Assembly (NCBI GenBank): GCA_031972855.1
Contig: DALYDY010000003.1
Coordinates: 1 to 64,000, forward strand
From: JAIXRY01 sp031972855
Lineage (GTDB): Bacteria > Patescibacteriota > Minisyncoccia > Phycocordibacterales > UBA9973
Length of the DNA stretch: 64,000 bases
Reading direction: 5' to 3'
How positions within the stretch are numbered: the first letter of the stretch is position 1; the number at the start of each line of letters is the position of its first letter. The translations under genes were made by a program, and so were the position numbers. The notes beneath the pieces were generated by a model. It was given only the letters and a program-made list of their open reading frames with translations. It did no database searches and was not told the DNA's origin. Shown one piece after another: positions 27,196 through 35,495 of this stretch.

Positions 27196-27339
27196 ATGTG
27201 GCAAAAAAGAAAAACATTATCTACTGTTTTATCAGTAGCTCGGCTAGTAAAAAAACTGAAAAAGCATCCAAAACTCAATCCTTCAATCGACACACAGTAT
27301 ACACTAATTAATAAAAAAAGTAAAGATACTATAGTTTAA
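27196..27339 (+). CDS. small basic 47-residue reading frame with Shine-Dalgarno site
   Basis: ATG at 27196 opens a 47-codon frame starting MWQKRKTLSTVLSVARLVKK and ending at TAA. GAGG (27184-27187) lies 8 bases before the ATG, unusual in this genome. The product is strongly basic. It runs antisense to the rpoB leader and convergent with the 27366 gene. Against it: no clear promoter and no recognisable family. Could be a small gene or a chance frame. Confidence 0.4.
   Translation: MWQKRKTLSTVLSVARLVKKLKKHPKLNPSIDTQYTLINKKSKDTIV
27296..27324 (-). promoter_or_regulatory. candidate rpoB operon promoter
   Basis: On the minus strand TTTACT (27319-27324), 17 nt, TATACT (27296-27301) preceded by TG-like context. 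It would give a leader of about 190 nt with two hairpins. It lies within the antisense small frame, so one of the two may be spurious. Confidence 0.35.
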
Positions 27340-27360
27340 TTAGTTAAATACAAAATAAAA

Positions 27361-27376
27361 AGCCCTTATTGGGGCT
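27361..27376 (-). terminator. terminator of the rpsP-khpA-trmD unit
   Basis: On the minus strand AGCCCC-AATA-AGGGCT followed by TTTTTATTTT; the stem overlaps the stop codon of the 27366 gene. Confidence 0.65.
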
Positions 27377-27596
27377 CATTTGGAGATTTTGAATCTTTTT
27401 GTGTTTGTGGAGATTCTGTATCAAGAACAATCTTTAAATCTTTTGTTTCGGGATCATACTTTAGTTTACCTAATACTGTCCCTGAAAAACCTTCAGAATT
27501 TTGATTATTTTCCGGATAACCTACAATACTAGGACTTCCACCAAAAAGCTGGAAATCTGTTTGGCGCATTCTGCGATATCTTTTTAAACTTGGCAT
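27366..27596 (-). CDS. hypothetical protein downstream of trmD
   Basis: Beginning at the Met at 27596 the protein has 76 residues (MPSLKRYRRMRQTDFQLFGG...), with a basic N-terminus, a small beta-like middle (GTVLGKLKYDPETKDLKIVLD) and a polar Ser/Pro/Gln tail likely disordered. An in-frame Met nine codons earlier is possible. I recognise no family. It lies 34 nt downstream of trmD and ends within a terminator, so it is the last gene of the rpsP-khpA-trmD unit. Confidence 0.6.
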   Translation of the reverse strand: MPSLKRYRRMRQTDFQLFGGSPSIVGYPENNQNSEGFSGTVLGKLKYDPETKDLKIVLDTESPQTQKDSKSPNEPQ

Positions 27597-27630
27597 AATA
27601 TATTTTTTATTATCATACCACAAAAAAAGA

Positions 27631-28323
27631 TTATTTCTTTTTATCTTTCTTATCTCGCCATTCTTCTATATCTTTGTGATTTCCGGATAAAAGAACTTTT
27701 GGAACACGGAAAATCTTCTTTTCCTTACCTATCTTATATTCCAAAATTTCTGGACGTGTATAAAGCTCACTTGAAGCATTCCTAGATTCTTCTAGTGATT
27801 CACTCTTGCCAAGAACCCCTTCTATCTGGCGAGATGTAGCATCGATCACGACGAGTGCAGGAATCTCTCCACCTGTTAGAACATAATCTCCAATAGATAC
27901 TTCTTCTACATCGTATTTTTTATTTGTTTTCAAAATTTTCTTAAGACGAGCATCTATACCTTCATATCTTCCACAAATCAAAATAACGTCAGAATATTTT
28001 TTTATTAGATTCTTTGCGTATGTATTTGTAAATTCTTTTCCAGCAGGAGCAAAAATAATTACTTTTATTTTTTGTTCTATTTTTTTATTGTTTTTTATTT
28101 TTATAGAATCTATTGCACGAAGTATTGGCTCTGCATACATAACCATACCAGGACCACCACCATAAGATCTATCATCGACTTTCTTATGTTTATCCAAAGA
28201 AAAATTGCGTAAATTTAAAGTATTTACTTTTATAATATTATTTTTTTGTGCACGTCCAATAATTGATTGATCTGTATAAGAAGAAATCATTTCTGGAAAA
28301 AGTGTTATGACGTGAAAATTCAT
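27631..28323 (-). CDS. trmD: tRNA (guanine-37-N1)-methyltransferase
   Basis: TrmD methylates G37 next to the anticodon and prevents frameshifting. The start MNFHVITLFPEMISSYTDQS is canonical, and KVDDRSYGGGPGMVM, ICGRYEGIDARL and SIGDYVLTGGEIPALV are the trefoil-knot SAM and tRNA contacts. The frame runs 18 codons further upstream, but an extended -10 box (28331-28339) lies 7 nt before the ATG at 28323, so the upstream part is not translated. It has its own leaderless promoter although it follows khpA. No rimM or rplS is adjacent. Confidence 0.96.
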   Translation of the reverse strand: MNFHVITLFPEMISSYTDQSIIGRAQKNNIIKVNTLNLRNFSLDKHKKVDDRSYGGGPGMVMYAEPILRAIDSIKIKNNKKIEQKIKVIIFAPAGKEFTNTYAKNLIKKYSDVILICGRYEGIDARLKKILKTNKKYDVEEVSIGDYVLTGGEIPALVVIDATSRQIEGVLGKSESLEESRNASSELYTRPEILEYKIGKEKKIFRVPKVLLSGNHKDIEEWRDKKDKKK

Positions 28324-28330
28324 TACAAAT

Positions 28331-28339
28331 ATTATAACA
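28331..28339 (-). promoter_or_regulatory. extended -10 box of trmD
   Basis: TGTTATAAT on the minus strand ends 7 nt before the trmD ATG; it fixes that start and predicts a leaderless mRNA. Confidence 0.65.
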
Positions 28340-28356
28340 TAAAAATTTAATTTAGG

Positions 28357-28405
28357 AAATACATAAAAGAGTGGCACCCTTCGGGTGCCACTCTTTTATG
28401 TATTT
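28357..28405. terminator. 23-bp perfect hairpin between khpA and trmD
   Basis: Arms 28357-28379 and 28383-28405 pair perfectly around a TTC loop, with core GGCACCC/GGGTGCC. The same CACCCTTCGGGT centre occurs in the degenerate hairpin at 44.85 kb. It probably terminates the rpsP-khpA message. Confidence 0.75.
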
Positions 28406-28417
28406 AATATACTCTAA

Positions 28418-28738
28418 TTAATCTTCCAAACCTTCTAAAGCTTCATCTACTGATTTTGAAACAGGACCACTTGCAGGTGCACGCATTCCTCCTTCTGGTT
28501 CATTTATTTTCAAATTTACACGGGCATTATTTTTCATTCCAATCACACGAAGTAGTGTGCGAATAGCTTTTGCTGTATTACCTTGACGTCCAATTATTTT
28601 ACCCATATCTTCTGGAGCGATTGTAAGAGTTATAAGTACTCCCATTTCATCTACTGATCTATCTATAACAACTTTATCTGGATTATCAACTAGTGCTTTT
28701 ACAATATATTCTAAAAAAACTTTATCTTCATGCTGCAT
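28418..28738 (-). CDS. khpA: KH-domain RNA-binding protein KhpA
   Basis: A single KH domain with the GxxG loop in IAPEDMGKIIGRQGNTAKAI (about 40-59) followed by IRTLLRVIG. KhpA binds structured RNAs and, with KhpB, affects cell division and translation in Gram-positive bacteria. The 106 residues include a C-terminal extension of about 30 residues (GGMRAPASGPVSKSVDEALE) absent from the compact 75-residue form. It sits between rpsP and trmD, the standard location. Confidence 0.92.
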   Translation of the reverse strand: MQHEDKVFLEYIVKALVDNPDKVVIDRSVDEMGVLITLTIAPEDMGKIIGRQGNTAKAIRTLLRVIGMKNNARVNLKINEPEGGMRAPASGPVSKSVDEALEGLED

Positions 28739-28839
28739 ATAAGAATTACTCGAATTTATTTAAAATAAATTCTTACAAAAAATTAAATTAAGACAGTGTG
28801 TTGACGATACTCACTGTACTAATAGATTATATCTTAATT

Positions 28840-28881
28840 ACAAAAAAGAAATCCACTCAATTGAGTGGATTTCTTTTTTGT
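28840..28881. terminator. 42-bp perfect palindrome downstream of rpsP
   Basis: Fully self-complementary, with A tracts on the left, T tracts on the right and the core CCACTCAATTGAGTGG shared with 17157-17190. It lies between rpsP and khpA on the minus strand and probably attenuates transcription after rpsP. Confidence 0.7.
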
Positions 28882-28891
28882 AAAAAATAAA

Positions 28892-29188
28892 TTATTTTTC
28901 TTTTCTCTTTTTTGTTGGAGACTTTTTTGGAAGAACATTTTTCTTTGTTCCTTCTATAATACCTTGTTTTACGAGGAAGTTGTGAACTGTATCACTTGTT
29001 TGAGCTCCTTGTGAAATCCAGTATTGAACACGATCTTTTTTGAAGACAACAGTGTCTGATTTTGGTGTATAAGAACCAATAATTTCTTTAAATTTACCAC
29101 TTTGTGTGGCGTTTTTTGAATCAGTCAAAACAACCCTGTATGCAGGATCATTTTTGCGACCAATACGTTGTAAGCGAATCATTAACAT
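28892..29188 (-). CDS. rpsP: 30S ribosomal protein S16
   Basis: MLMIRLQRIGRKNDPAYRVV is the canonical S16 N-terminus, followed by GKFKEIIGSYTPK and DRVQYWISQGAQTSDTVHNFL. S16 is needed for 30S assembly. The frame continues upstream, but the promoter (TTGCTT-17-TATTAT at 29199-29227) puts the transcription start near 29192, so the Met at 29188 (or 29182) is the start. The C-terminus ends in a basic tail (KKSPTKKRKEK). Confidence 0.96.
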   Translation of the reverse strand: MLMIRLQRIGRKNDPAYRVVLTDSKNATQSGKFKEIIGSYTPKSDTVVFKKDRVQYWISQGAQTSDTVHNFLVKQGIIEGTKKNVLPKKSPTKKRKEK

Positions 29189-29198
29189 AAGTGGAGTC

Positions 29199-29227
29199 AT
29201 AATACCAAAAGTATTAATAAAAAGCAA
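29199..29227 (-). promoter_or_regulatory. rpsP promoter
   Basis: On the minus strand TTGCTT (29222-29227), a 17-nt spacer, TATTAT (29199-29204); predicted start near 29192, almost leaderless. Confidence 0.55.
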
Positions 29228-29249
29228 GTGATAGAAAAGTATATAATAT

Positions 29250-29354
29250 ATTAGTAATTAGATTATAGACTAGATTGCGCGTTACAGACCAACAGTCTGT
29301 AACGCGCAATTTTTGTATTTTATATATTCTATCTACTGTATTCTAATTACTAAT
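29250..29354. repeat. complete palindromic intergenic element (arms plus GC-rich hairpin)
   Basis: The left arm 29250-29270 (ends TAATTAGATTATAGAC) is the 13.1-kb repeat with one change; the right arm 29340-29354 (ATTCTAATTACTAAT) is its inverse. Between them a 16-bp perfect stem (29274-29289 with 29295-29310, ATTGCGCGTTACAGAC) stands out by its GC content. It lies between the divergent genes rpsP and rnr, so it cannot be their terminator. Confidence 0.75.
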
Positions 29355-29359
29355 TATTG

Positions 29360-29368
29360 TGTTACAAT
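29360..29368 (+). promoter_or_regulatory. extended -10 box of rnr
   Basis: TGTTACAAT ends 9 nt before the rnr ATG at 29378. It directly abuts the right arm of the palindromic element, as the exonuclease promoter abuts copy B. Confidence 0.5.
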
Positions 29369-29377
29369 ATCGTTATT

Positions 29378-31291
29378 ATGGAACAAAAAATATATGAAGG
29401 AACAGTCTTCATAAATACAAAAGGTAATGGTTATGTAAAAACAAAAGAACTTGATGAAAGTATTGAAATACCAAATCAACATCTTCTTACAAGTCTACAT
29501 GGTGACAAAGTATGTGCAATTGTTACAGGAAAAAATGAGTATGGAAATCCAACAGGAGAAATTACAGAAATTATTTCTCGTTCAAAAGTTGGTTTTTCTG
29601 GAACACTCGCAAAAGATGACTTAGGTTTTTATTTAATACCTAGTGATCCAAAAATCCATATTCAAATCAGACTTCCAAATGATTGCCTTTTAGGTGCAGA
29701 GCTTGGTGATAAGATTTTTACAACAATAACACGTTGGACAGACCAACACACTCTTCCTGTTGGAGAAGTCTTGCGTGTTTTGGGTAAGCCATTTGAAAAT
29801 AATGCCGAAATGATGGGTATTGCTCTTGAAAAAGGTTTTGACGAAAATTTTCCTAAAGCTGTCTTAGAAGAAGCAGAAAAATTAAAAGAAGAAGGAATTA
29901 GTTCTGAAGAATTAAAAATTCGAAAAGATATCCGCGGTATTACAACATTCACTATAGACCCTGCAGATGCAAAAGACTTTGACGATGCTCTGTCTGTTCA
30001 ATTCTTACCTAATGGAAATATTGAAGTTGGTGTTCATATTGCTGATGTATCACACTATGTACGCCCAGACACAGAGATCGACAAAGAAGCTGGGAGACGT
30101 GCTACTTCTGTATACCTTGTAGATCGTACAATACCAATGCTTCCAGAAGTTCTATCAAACGAACTTTGTAGTCTAAATCCAAAAGAAGATAAGCTCACAT
30201 TCAGTGCAATTTTTGAACTTACAGAAAAAGCTGAAGTCGTAAATGAATGGTTCGGTAGAACAATTATGCATTCTGACCACCGTTTCACTTATGAAAATGC
30301 TCAAGAAGTTTTAACTGAAGAACAAGGAACATACTTCAAAGAATTAAATACTCTAAATACACTCGCAAAAAAGCTCGAGAAAAAGAGAATGGAAGACGGA
30401 GCTCTTTCACTTGATCAAGATGAAGTGAAATTCTTATTAGATCAAAATGGTGTTCCAATAAAAGTTTATAAAAAACAACGTGGCGACACTAACCACCTCA
30501 TTGAAGAATTTATGCTTCTTGCAAATAGAAAAGTTGCTGAATTTATCGCAAAAAAATCAGAAGATGAAGCAAATGTTTTTGTTTATCGTATTCACGACCT
30601 ACCAGACCAAGACAAGATGAGTGAACTAAAATTATTTTTGAAAAAACTTGGTTTTGAAACACACTTAAATAAAGATGGAGTAATTCCCTCTCAAGAACTA
30701 AATAAAATACTTGAAAAACTAGAAGGAAAAGAAGAAAAGAATACAGTTCATACTGCAGTAATTCGCTCAATGGCAAAAGCAATATATTCAACAAAGAATA
30801 TTGGTCACTATGGACTAGCATTTACATACTACACTCACTTCACCTCACCTATTCGCAGATATCCAGACACTCTTGTACACAGACTACTCGCAATATACCT
30901 TGCTGGAGAAAAAGTTCCAGAAGCTATGTGGCATCATTATGACCACATGTGTGACCATTCTTCAAAACGTGAGAAAGAAGCAAGTGATGCAGAACGTGCT
31001 TCTATTAAATACAAACAAGTAGAGTACATGACAGCACGTATTGGTCAAATATTTGATGGTGTAGTGACAGGAATTTCTCGTAATGGAATATTCGTAGAAG
31101 ACAAAGAATCAAAATGTGAAGGAATGATAAGACTAAAAGACTTAGGAACAGATTTTTATAACTACGATGAAAAAGAAAATTATATAATAGGTACACGCAC
31201 AAAAAAGATTTTTAAAATTGGAGACAATTTACCAATCAAAGTTGCAGGAGCTAATCTAGAAAAGAAAATTATTGATTATATACCAGGATAA
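29378..31291 (+). CDS. rnr: ribonuclease R family exoribonuclease
   Basis: RNase R degrades structured RNA from the 3' end. The 637-residue protein has N-terminal cold-shock-like OB folds, the RNB catalytic domain opening with DIRGITTFTIDPADAKDFDD (Mg-binding Asp cluster), GVHIADVSHYV, a YTHFTSPIRRYPD segment and a C-terminal S1 domain (GVVTGISRNGIFVEDKESKC). It is shorter than the 800-residue E. coli enzyme, without its long basic tail. Start set at 29378 by the -10 box; seven earlier codons are in frame. Confidence 0.94.
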   Translation: MEQKIYEGTVFINTKGNGYVKTKELDESIEIPNQHLLTSLHGDKVCAIVTGKNEYGNPTGEITEIISRSKVGFSGTLAKDDLGFYLIPSDPKIHIQIRLPNDCLLGAELGDKIFTTITRWTDQHTLPVGEVLRVLGKPFENNAEMMGIALEKGFDENFPKAVLEEAEKLKEEGISSEELKIRKDIRGITTFTIDPADAKDFDDALSVQFLPNGNIEVGVHIADVSHYVRPDTEIDKEAGRRATSVYLVDRTIPMLPEVLSNELCSLNPKEDKLTFSAIFELTEKAEVVNEWFGRTIMHSDHRFTYENAQEVLTEEQGTYFKELNTLNTLAKKLEKKRMEDGALSLDQDEVKFLLDQNGVPIKVYKKQRGDTNHLIEEFMLLANRKVAEFIAKKSEDEANVFVYRIHDLPDQDKMSELKLFLKKLGFETHLNKDGVIPSQELNKILEKLEGKEEKNTVHTAVIRSMAKAIYSTKNIGHYGLAFTYYTHFTSPIRRYPDTLVHRLLAIYLAGEKVPEAMWHHYDHMCDHSSKREKEASDAERASIKYKQVEYMTARIGQIFDGVVTGISRNGIFVEDKESKCEGMIRLKDLGTDFYNYDEKENYIIGTRTKKIFKIGDNLPIKVAGANLEKKIIDYIPG

Positions 31292-31297
31292 AAAATA

Positions 31298-32377
31298 ATG
31301 ATAAATGTTAGAACAGAAATAATAGCTATTCTATGCATCTCCATAATAGCGGGCGCATTTTTGGGTGCTCTAGGTAAACAAAAAATAAAACAAAATAAAA
31401 TTATTTCTGAACAAGAAATAATTGAAAAAAAGATTAATTCAATCACACTTTCTTTTGTTGGAGATATTACACCAACAAAAGAATTTCCTGATCTTTTTGG
31501 TTTTGTAAAAGAAGAACTTTCAAAGCCAGATCTAATGATTGGAAATTTGGAAGGAGTTATAACCGATAAAGAAAAAAATAAATGTGGAAGAATTATAACA
31601 GGAAAATGTTATGCGTTTTCTGGTAATGAAGGCTTTGTACAGATATTAAAAAATGCATCTTTTGATATGGTAAATGTAGCGAACAATCATTCGTATGATT
31701 TTGGTGAAGAAGGTTTTTTTGATACTCTGAAAAATTTGAGTAATTATGATATAGATTCAATAGGAGCAAAAAACACAATAGTAGAGAAAAAAATAAATGG
31801 TATTAGAATATCTTTTGTTGGATTTTCTACAGGTGTACTCACTAATGATTTAAACAAAGAAGACACAGTAAAAAATATAGTAGAGAGAGCAAAAACTAAT
31901 TCTGATCTTGTGGTAGTTTTGTTTCATGGGGGTGCTGAAGGTATGGGAGCTACACATGTATTAAATACAAAAGAAAAATATCTAGGTGAAGAACGTGGTA
32001 ATGTTCAAAGTTTTGCAAAAATTGCAATTGATAATGGAGCTGATGTTGTGGTCGGATCTGGACCTCATGTTCTTCGTGGAATGGAATGGTATAAAGGAAA
32101 ATTGATTGCTTATTCTCTTGGAAATTTTGCTGGGTACAATACATTTAGTACAGAAGGAATACTTGGAGACAGTGGAATACTAACTATTAATATTGAAAAT
32201 AAAAATCAGATAATTGATGCAAATTTTATTCCTATTTCAATAAACAAAAGTGGTATACCAATTATTGATTGGGCGAATACTTCAATTTCACAAATAAATA
32301 ATCTAAGTATAGAAGATTTTGGAGATAATGGAATAATGTTTGATGAGTTCGGCAAAACAACAAATAAAAATATATAG
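31298..32377 (+). CDS. CapA-family metallophosphatase-like membrane protein
   Basis: An N-terminal transmembrane anchor (about 7-27) precedes a PGA_cap domain with SFVGDITPTKEF, GNLEGVITD, NVANNHSYDFGEEGF, VVLFHGGAE and VVVGSGPHVLRGMEWYKG plus YSLGNFAGY, the metal-binding pattern of CapA/PgsA proteins. CapA acts in poly-gamma-glutamate capsule anchoring in Bacillus, but the wider family has unknown substrates. It lies 6 nt after rnr on the same strand and ends at a terminator, so the two form an operon. Confidence 0.85.
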   Translation: MINVRTEIIAILCISIIAGAFLGALGKQKIKQNKIISEQEIIEKKINSITLSFVGDITPTKEFPDLFGFVKEELSKPDLMIGNLEGVITDKEKNKCGRIITGKCYAFSGNEGFVQILKNASFDMVNVANNHSYDFGEEGFFDTLKNLSNYDIDSIGAKNTIVEKKINGIRISFVGFSTGVLTNDLNKEDTVKNIVERAKTNSDLVVVLFHGGAEGMGATHVLNTKEKYLGEERGNVQSFAKIAIDNGADVVVGSGPHVLRGMEWYKGKLIAYSLGNFAGYNTFSTEGILGDSGILTINIENKNQIIDANFIPISINKSGIPIIDWANTSISQINNLSIEDFGDNGIMFDEFGKTTNKNI

Positions 32378-32405
32378 AGAATTATTTATAATACAAAAAT
32401 GAAAG

Positions 32406-32434
32406 AGCCCAGATTTGCTTTGCAAATCTGGGCT
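32406..32434 (+). terminator. 13-bp stem hairpin after the capA-like gene
   Basis: AGCCCAGATTTGC pairs with GCAAATCTGGGCT around TTT. The T tract is weak. It lies between convergent genes (32377 and 32456). Confidence 0.65.
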
Positions 32435-32455
32435 TCGACATTTCTGTCTAATACT

Positions 32456-33106
32456 TTACTTACTCTGTTCAGATTCAGGAGATCTCACTTCAGCCTTATT
32501 TAAATCCTGAGGCACAACCAAAGAAATCTCTCCTTCGTGTTTATGGTTGTGTTCGTGTATCACCCTTTCAGGTATACCTTTATTTTGAACATCAACACAC
32601 CCACTAACATTTAAATTACAATCATTACAATTTCTTCTCTGGCAAACATTGCAATTTCCATTACATCCATAATAATTTCTTCTTCCAGCAATAAGGTAGC
32701 CAATAATACCGGCAATCAACAGGAACATAAATCCACCAATGCAAATTAACTCTTTTTGTGAAAACATTTGTGGAGGTGGTGGAGGTAACTCCTTTGCAGC
32801 ACCAGTATCTTTTTTTGGTTCTGCTGGTGGAGTAACAACTCTAGGCCTCGAAGGTAAATAAATTACCCTCGGACGAGGCTCTACAGGTCTCTGCCACTCC
32901 GGCCAATTGTTGATAATAGTAATTGGTTGTTGTTGTGGTTGAGTCGGAATTTTTTCAACAGGCTGTTGAACAATAGGTTGTGGTTCAGGCTCAACAAAGG
33001 GTATACCACGACCACTATTATTTTGGGCAAAAATAGCATTACTGCTCAGGATCATCAGTGTACATAACACCAATGCAATCCCTGCACGTTTCATTAGATT
33101 TTTCAT
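32456..33106 (-). CDS. exported proline-rich protein with membrane helix and Cys-rich segment
   Basis: Starting at the Met at 33106 the protein has 216 residues: a signal peptide (MKRAGIALVLCTLMILSS... to FAQ), a Pro/Gln-rich linker (about 30-95), one transmembrane helix (CIGGFMFLLIAGIIGYLIAG), then a Cys-rich stretch with CNGNCNVCQRRNCNDC and one more Cys nearby, and a polar tail with His-rich EHNHKHE. The Cys/His spacing suggests metal binding. No family recognised. The longer frame upstream is excluded by a promoter at 33124-33153. Confidence 0.7.
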   Translation of the reverse strand: MKNLMKRAGIALVLCTLMILSSNAIFAQNNSGRGIPFVEPEPQPIVQQPVEKIPTQPQQQPITIINNWPEWQRPVEPRPRVIYLPSRPRVVTPPAEPKKDTGAAKELPPPPPQMFSQKELICIGGFMFLLIAGIIGYLIAGRRNYYGCNGNCNVCQRRNCNDCNLNVSGCVDVQNKGIPERVIHEHNHKHEGEISLVVPQDLNKAEVRSPESEQSK

Positions 33107-33123
33107 TGTTCTTATTTGTGTGT

Positions 33124-33153
33124 AGTATAGCACACAATATACCATTTTGTCAA
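33124..33153 (-). promoter_or_regulatory. promoter of the Cys-rich exported protein
   Basis: On the minus strand TTGACA (33148-33153), 18 nt, TATACT (33124-33129). Its position excludes the longer reading frame that starts at 33178. Confidence 0.7.
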
Positions 33154-33182
33154 GTACTATTTTACCCTTATTTCCCAATATA

Positions 33183-33209
33183 AAAAACCGTTATATAAAC
33201 GGTTTTTTA
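33183..33209 (-). terminator. terminator after smc
   Basis: AAAAACCGTT and AACGGTTTTTT flank a 4-nt loop just after the smc stop codon. Confidence 0.7.
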
Positions 33210-33212
33210 TAT

Positions 33213-35444
33213 TTATTTTGCATACTGTTCTGCTTCATCAAATTGTACTGATAGGAGCTTTGACGAGCCATCCATTCCAACAGTGACACCGTAGAGGACC
33301 TTTGCTCGAGACATAGTCTCACGGTTGTGTGTTACCACAATAAGCTCTGAATACTTTGATAGTCTTTCTATCATATCTCCATACCGGCGAGAGTTCGCTT
33401 CGTCCAGTGCCGCATCAGTCTCATCAAGTACGAGAAATGGTGGTGGATTAACTTGTGATATAGCAAAGAGTAGTGCAATAGATGTTAGAGATCTTTCACC
33501 TCCTGAGAGCATTTGTAAATCTTTTACTTTTTTATGAGGAAGACTCACATGTATCTCAATCCCCTGTTCCATAATAGGATCTGCTTTGTCTACATCAGAC
33601 GACACTTCTTCATCTTCAGAATTTTCTTTTTTGTCTAAAGTTAAAATAGACAAGAAGGCATTTCCTCCTCCGAACATTGTTGAGAAAAATTCTTGGAATT
33701 GAGTGTTTATTTTCTCTACTCCTTGTTTGAATTCTGTCATGAGAGTTGAGCGTAGTTCAGCTATGAGTGTTGTAGTGTTCAAAAGAGCTCCATCTAAGTC
33801 AGACAATTCTTGCATTAGGAATTGATCGCGTTCAAGTGCACTTTGATATTCTGTTGTAATTTCATTTCCACCAATAGATCCACTGTCTTCTAATTTTATT
33901 TTTAATCTAAATATTTTTTGTTTAAGAACACTAAGTGCTTCTTCTGTTAAAATTAGTTCTGCTTCATCTTTCAAAAGTACAGCAGAAGGACCAATCAATA
34001 CAGACAGTTCTCTAATCTCTTGCTCAAGTCTTTCTTCACGACTTTTTATATCTTCGTGTTTATGAGTACTGAATCTCAATTCACTTTCAATATCACTCTT
34101 TTGTCTTACAAGAGAAAGATAGTTTTTTTCACTTTCAGCAAAGTTTGATTCATGTTCAGACTTTTCTTGTTTTATAGAAACTATAGCACTTTGGATATTT
34201 TGTTCACGAGAAATTATTTGATTACGTTCTTGATTGAGTTTGGCGATAGTGTCTCTGTGTTCTTGTATAAGAGCGCTATTATCAATAACAATATCTTCTT
34301 CAATAGTTACAAGGTTTTGTAACTTTGATTTTATGTGTGAAAGAGCATTTTTAAGTATTGTGTTATCACCAGAAGAAAGTGCTTCATCTATAGTACTTAT
34401 TGTATCTTTTGCAAAAGACACGACAGTATTTCGAGAAATTGGCTTATTGTCCCCTACATGTTTTCCTTGATTCTCGAGAACTTGGATCATTCCTTCGAGG
34501 CGTCCAATACTGTGTTCTATATCACTCTTTGCATGACGGAAGCTTGCAAGAGACTTCTCATGTTCTTCGATACGAGGGTCTGGTGCACTAGAGAATCTTT
34601 CTTTCATTACTTTCTCCAAAGAAGAAATTTGTTTGTCGATATTTTCTAGAGTTTCTTTTTGTTCCTTTTCAAAATTATGTAATTCATCTTTTTTGTTTTT
34701 TATAAACAAAAGTTCGCTCTTTTGATAACTTCCAAAAAGATTTTCTAAGTCAGCACGAATAATACTTGCTTGTTCTATTTTCTCAACTTGTTTCTTCAAG
34801 AATGTAAGATGAGGTGCGAGTTCGCGACGCTGAATAGCGACTTCTTTCATATTCAAACGTGTCTTCTCTAACTTCTTTTCTGCTTCACGAATCTTTGTTT
34901 GATATACTTTCAATCCAAGAGCATCTTCGATCATTACCTTTCTCTCCTTTCCATTTGAAGTTAGAATTCTATCAGCCGCACCTTGCGAAATAATATGGTG
35001 ACCAGATGAGCCAATATGTACAGACGCGAGTAAATCAAGGACATCTTTCAATCTAACTTCTGTTCCATTTATCAAATAAGTATTTCCTCCATCACGAAAA
35101 ACTTCACGAGTAATCACAATCTCATCGAAATCCAAAGAAACTTTTTCTAGATCACTTCCAGAAAAAGAAAATTGTTTTTTACTATTATCAAAAGTAATCG
35201 AAACACTTGCACGAGAAAGTGCGGGAAGAGATTTTGAACCTTTAAATATAAGGTCAGCACCAGACTTTGAGCGAAGAGATTTTATAGATTGTTCACCTAA
35301 AACGAAGCGGAATGCTTCTACAACATTAGATTTTCCAGAACCATTTGGACCTACCACTCCCACAACAGACGAATTGAAATAAAGCGTTGATTTCTTCGCA
35401 AAAGATTTGAACCCTGTCATTTCTATCTTTTTGAGTTGGTGCAT
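33213..35444 (-). CDS. smc: SMC-type chromosome segregation ATPase, short form without a canonical hinge
   Basis: The N-terminal head has VVGPNGSGKSNVVEAFRFVLG (Walker A), and the C-terminal head has LSGGERSLTSIALLFA (signature) and PFLVLDETDAALDEANS (Walker B, D-loop). At 743 residues it is far shorter than the usual 1150-1200. The coiled coils are short, and the middle (about 320-390) lacks the Gly-rich hinge that dimerises normal SMCs. ATP-driven DNA organisation is expected; dimerisation must differ. No scpA or scpB is adjacent. TATTAT (35451-35456) ends 6 nt before the ATG, so leaderless. Confidence 0.85.
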   Translation of the reverse strand: MHQLKKIEMTGFKSFAKKSTLYFNSSVVGVVGPNGSGKSNVVEAFRFVLGEQSIKSLRSKSGADLIFKGSKSLPALSRASVSITFDNSKKQFSFSGSDLEKVSLDFDEIVITREVFRDGGNTYLINGTEVRLKDVLDLLASVHIGSSGHHIISQGAADRILTSNGKERKVMIEDALGLKVYQTKIREAEKKLEKTRLNMKEVAIQRRELAPHLTFLKKQVEKIEQASIIRADLENLFGSYQKSELLFIKNKKDELHNFEKEQKETLENIDKQISSLEKVMKERFSSAPDPRIEEHEKSLASFRHAKSDIEHSIGRLEGMIQVLENQGKHVGDNKPISRNTVVSFAKDTISTIDEALSSGDNTILKNALSHIKSKLQNLVTIEEDIVIDNSALIQEHRDTIAKLNQERNQIISREQNIQSAIVSIKQEKSEHESNFAESEKNYLSLVRQKSDIESELRFSTHKHEDIKSREERLEQEIRELSVLIGPSAVLLKDEAELILTEEALSVLKQKIFRLKIKLEDSGSIGGNEITTEYQSALERDQFLMQELSDLDGALLNTTTLIAELRSTLMTEFKQGVEKINTQFQEFFSTMFGGGNAFLSILTLDKKENSEDEEVSSDVDKADPIMEQGIEIHVSLPHKKVKDLQMLSGGERSLTSIALLFAISQVNPPPFLVLDETDAALDEANSRRYGDMIERLSKYSELIVVTHNRETMSRAKVLYGVTVGMDGSSKLLSVQFDEAEQYAK

Positions 35445-35495
35445 AAGATAATAATATCTTATCTATTTTAACTTTTTTTTAAAAATTTTCCAATT

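Noticed and set aside
27097..27365. rplJ/rplL leader or tRNA gene upstream of rpoB
   Set aside because: No cloverleaf and no ribosomal protein frame can be found; only hairpins and a small uncertain frame.
29274..29310. GC-rich hairpin as an intrinsic terminator
   Set aside because: It lies between divergent genes, upstream of both promoters, so neither transcript would reach it; explained better as part of the palindromic element.
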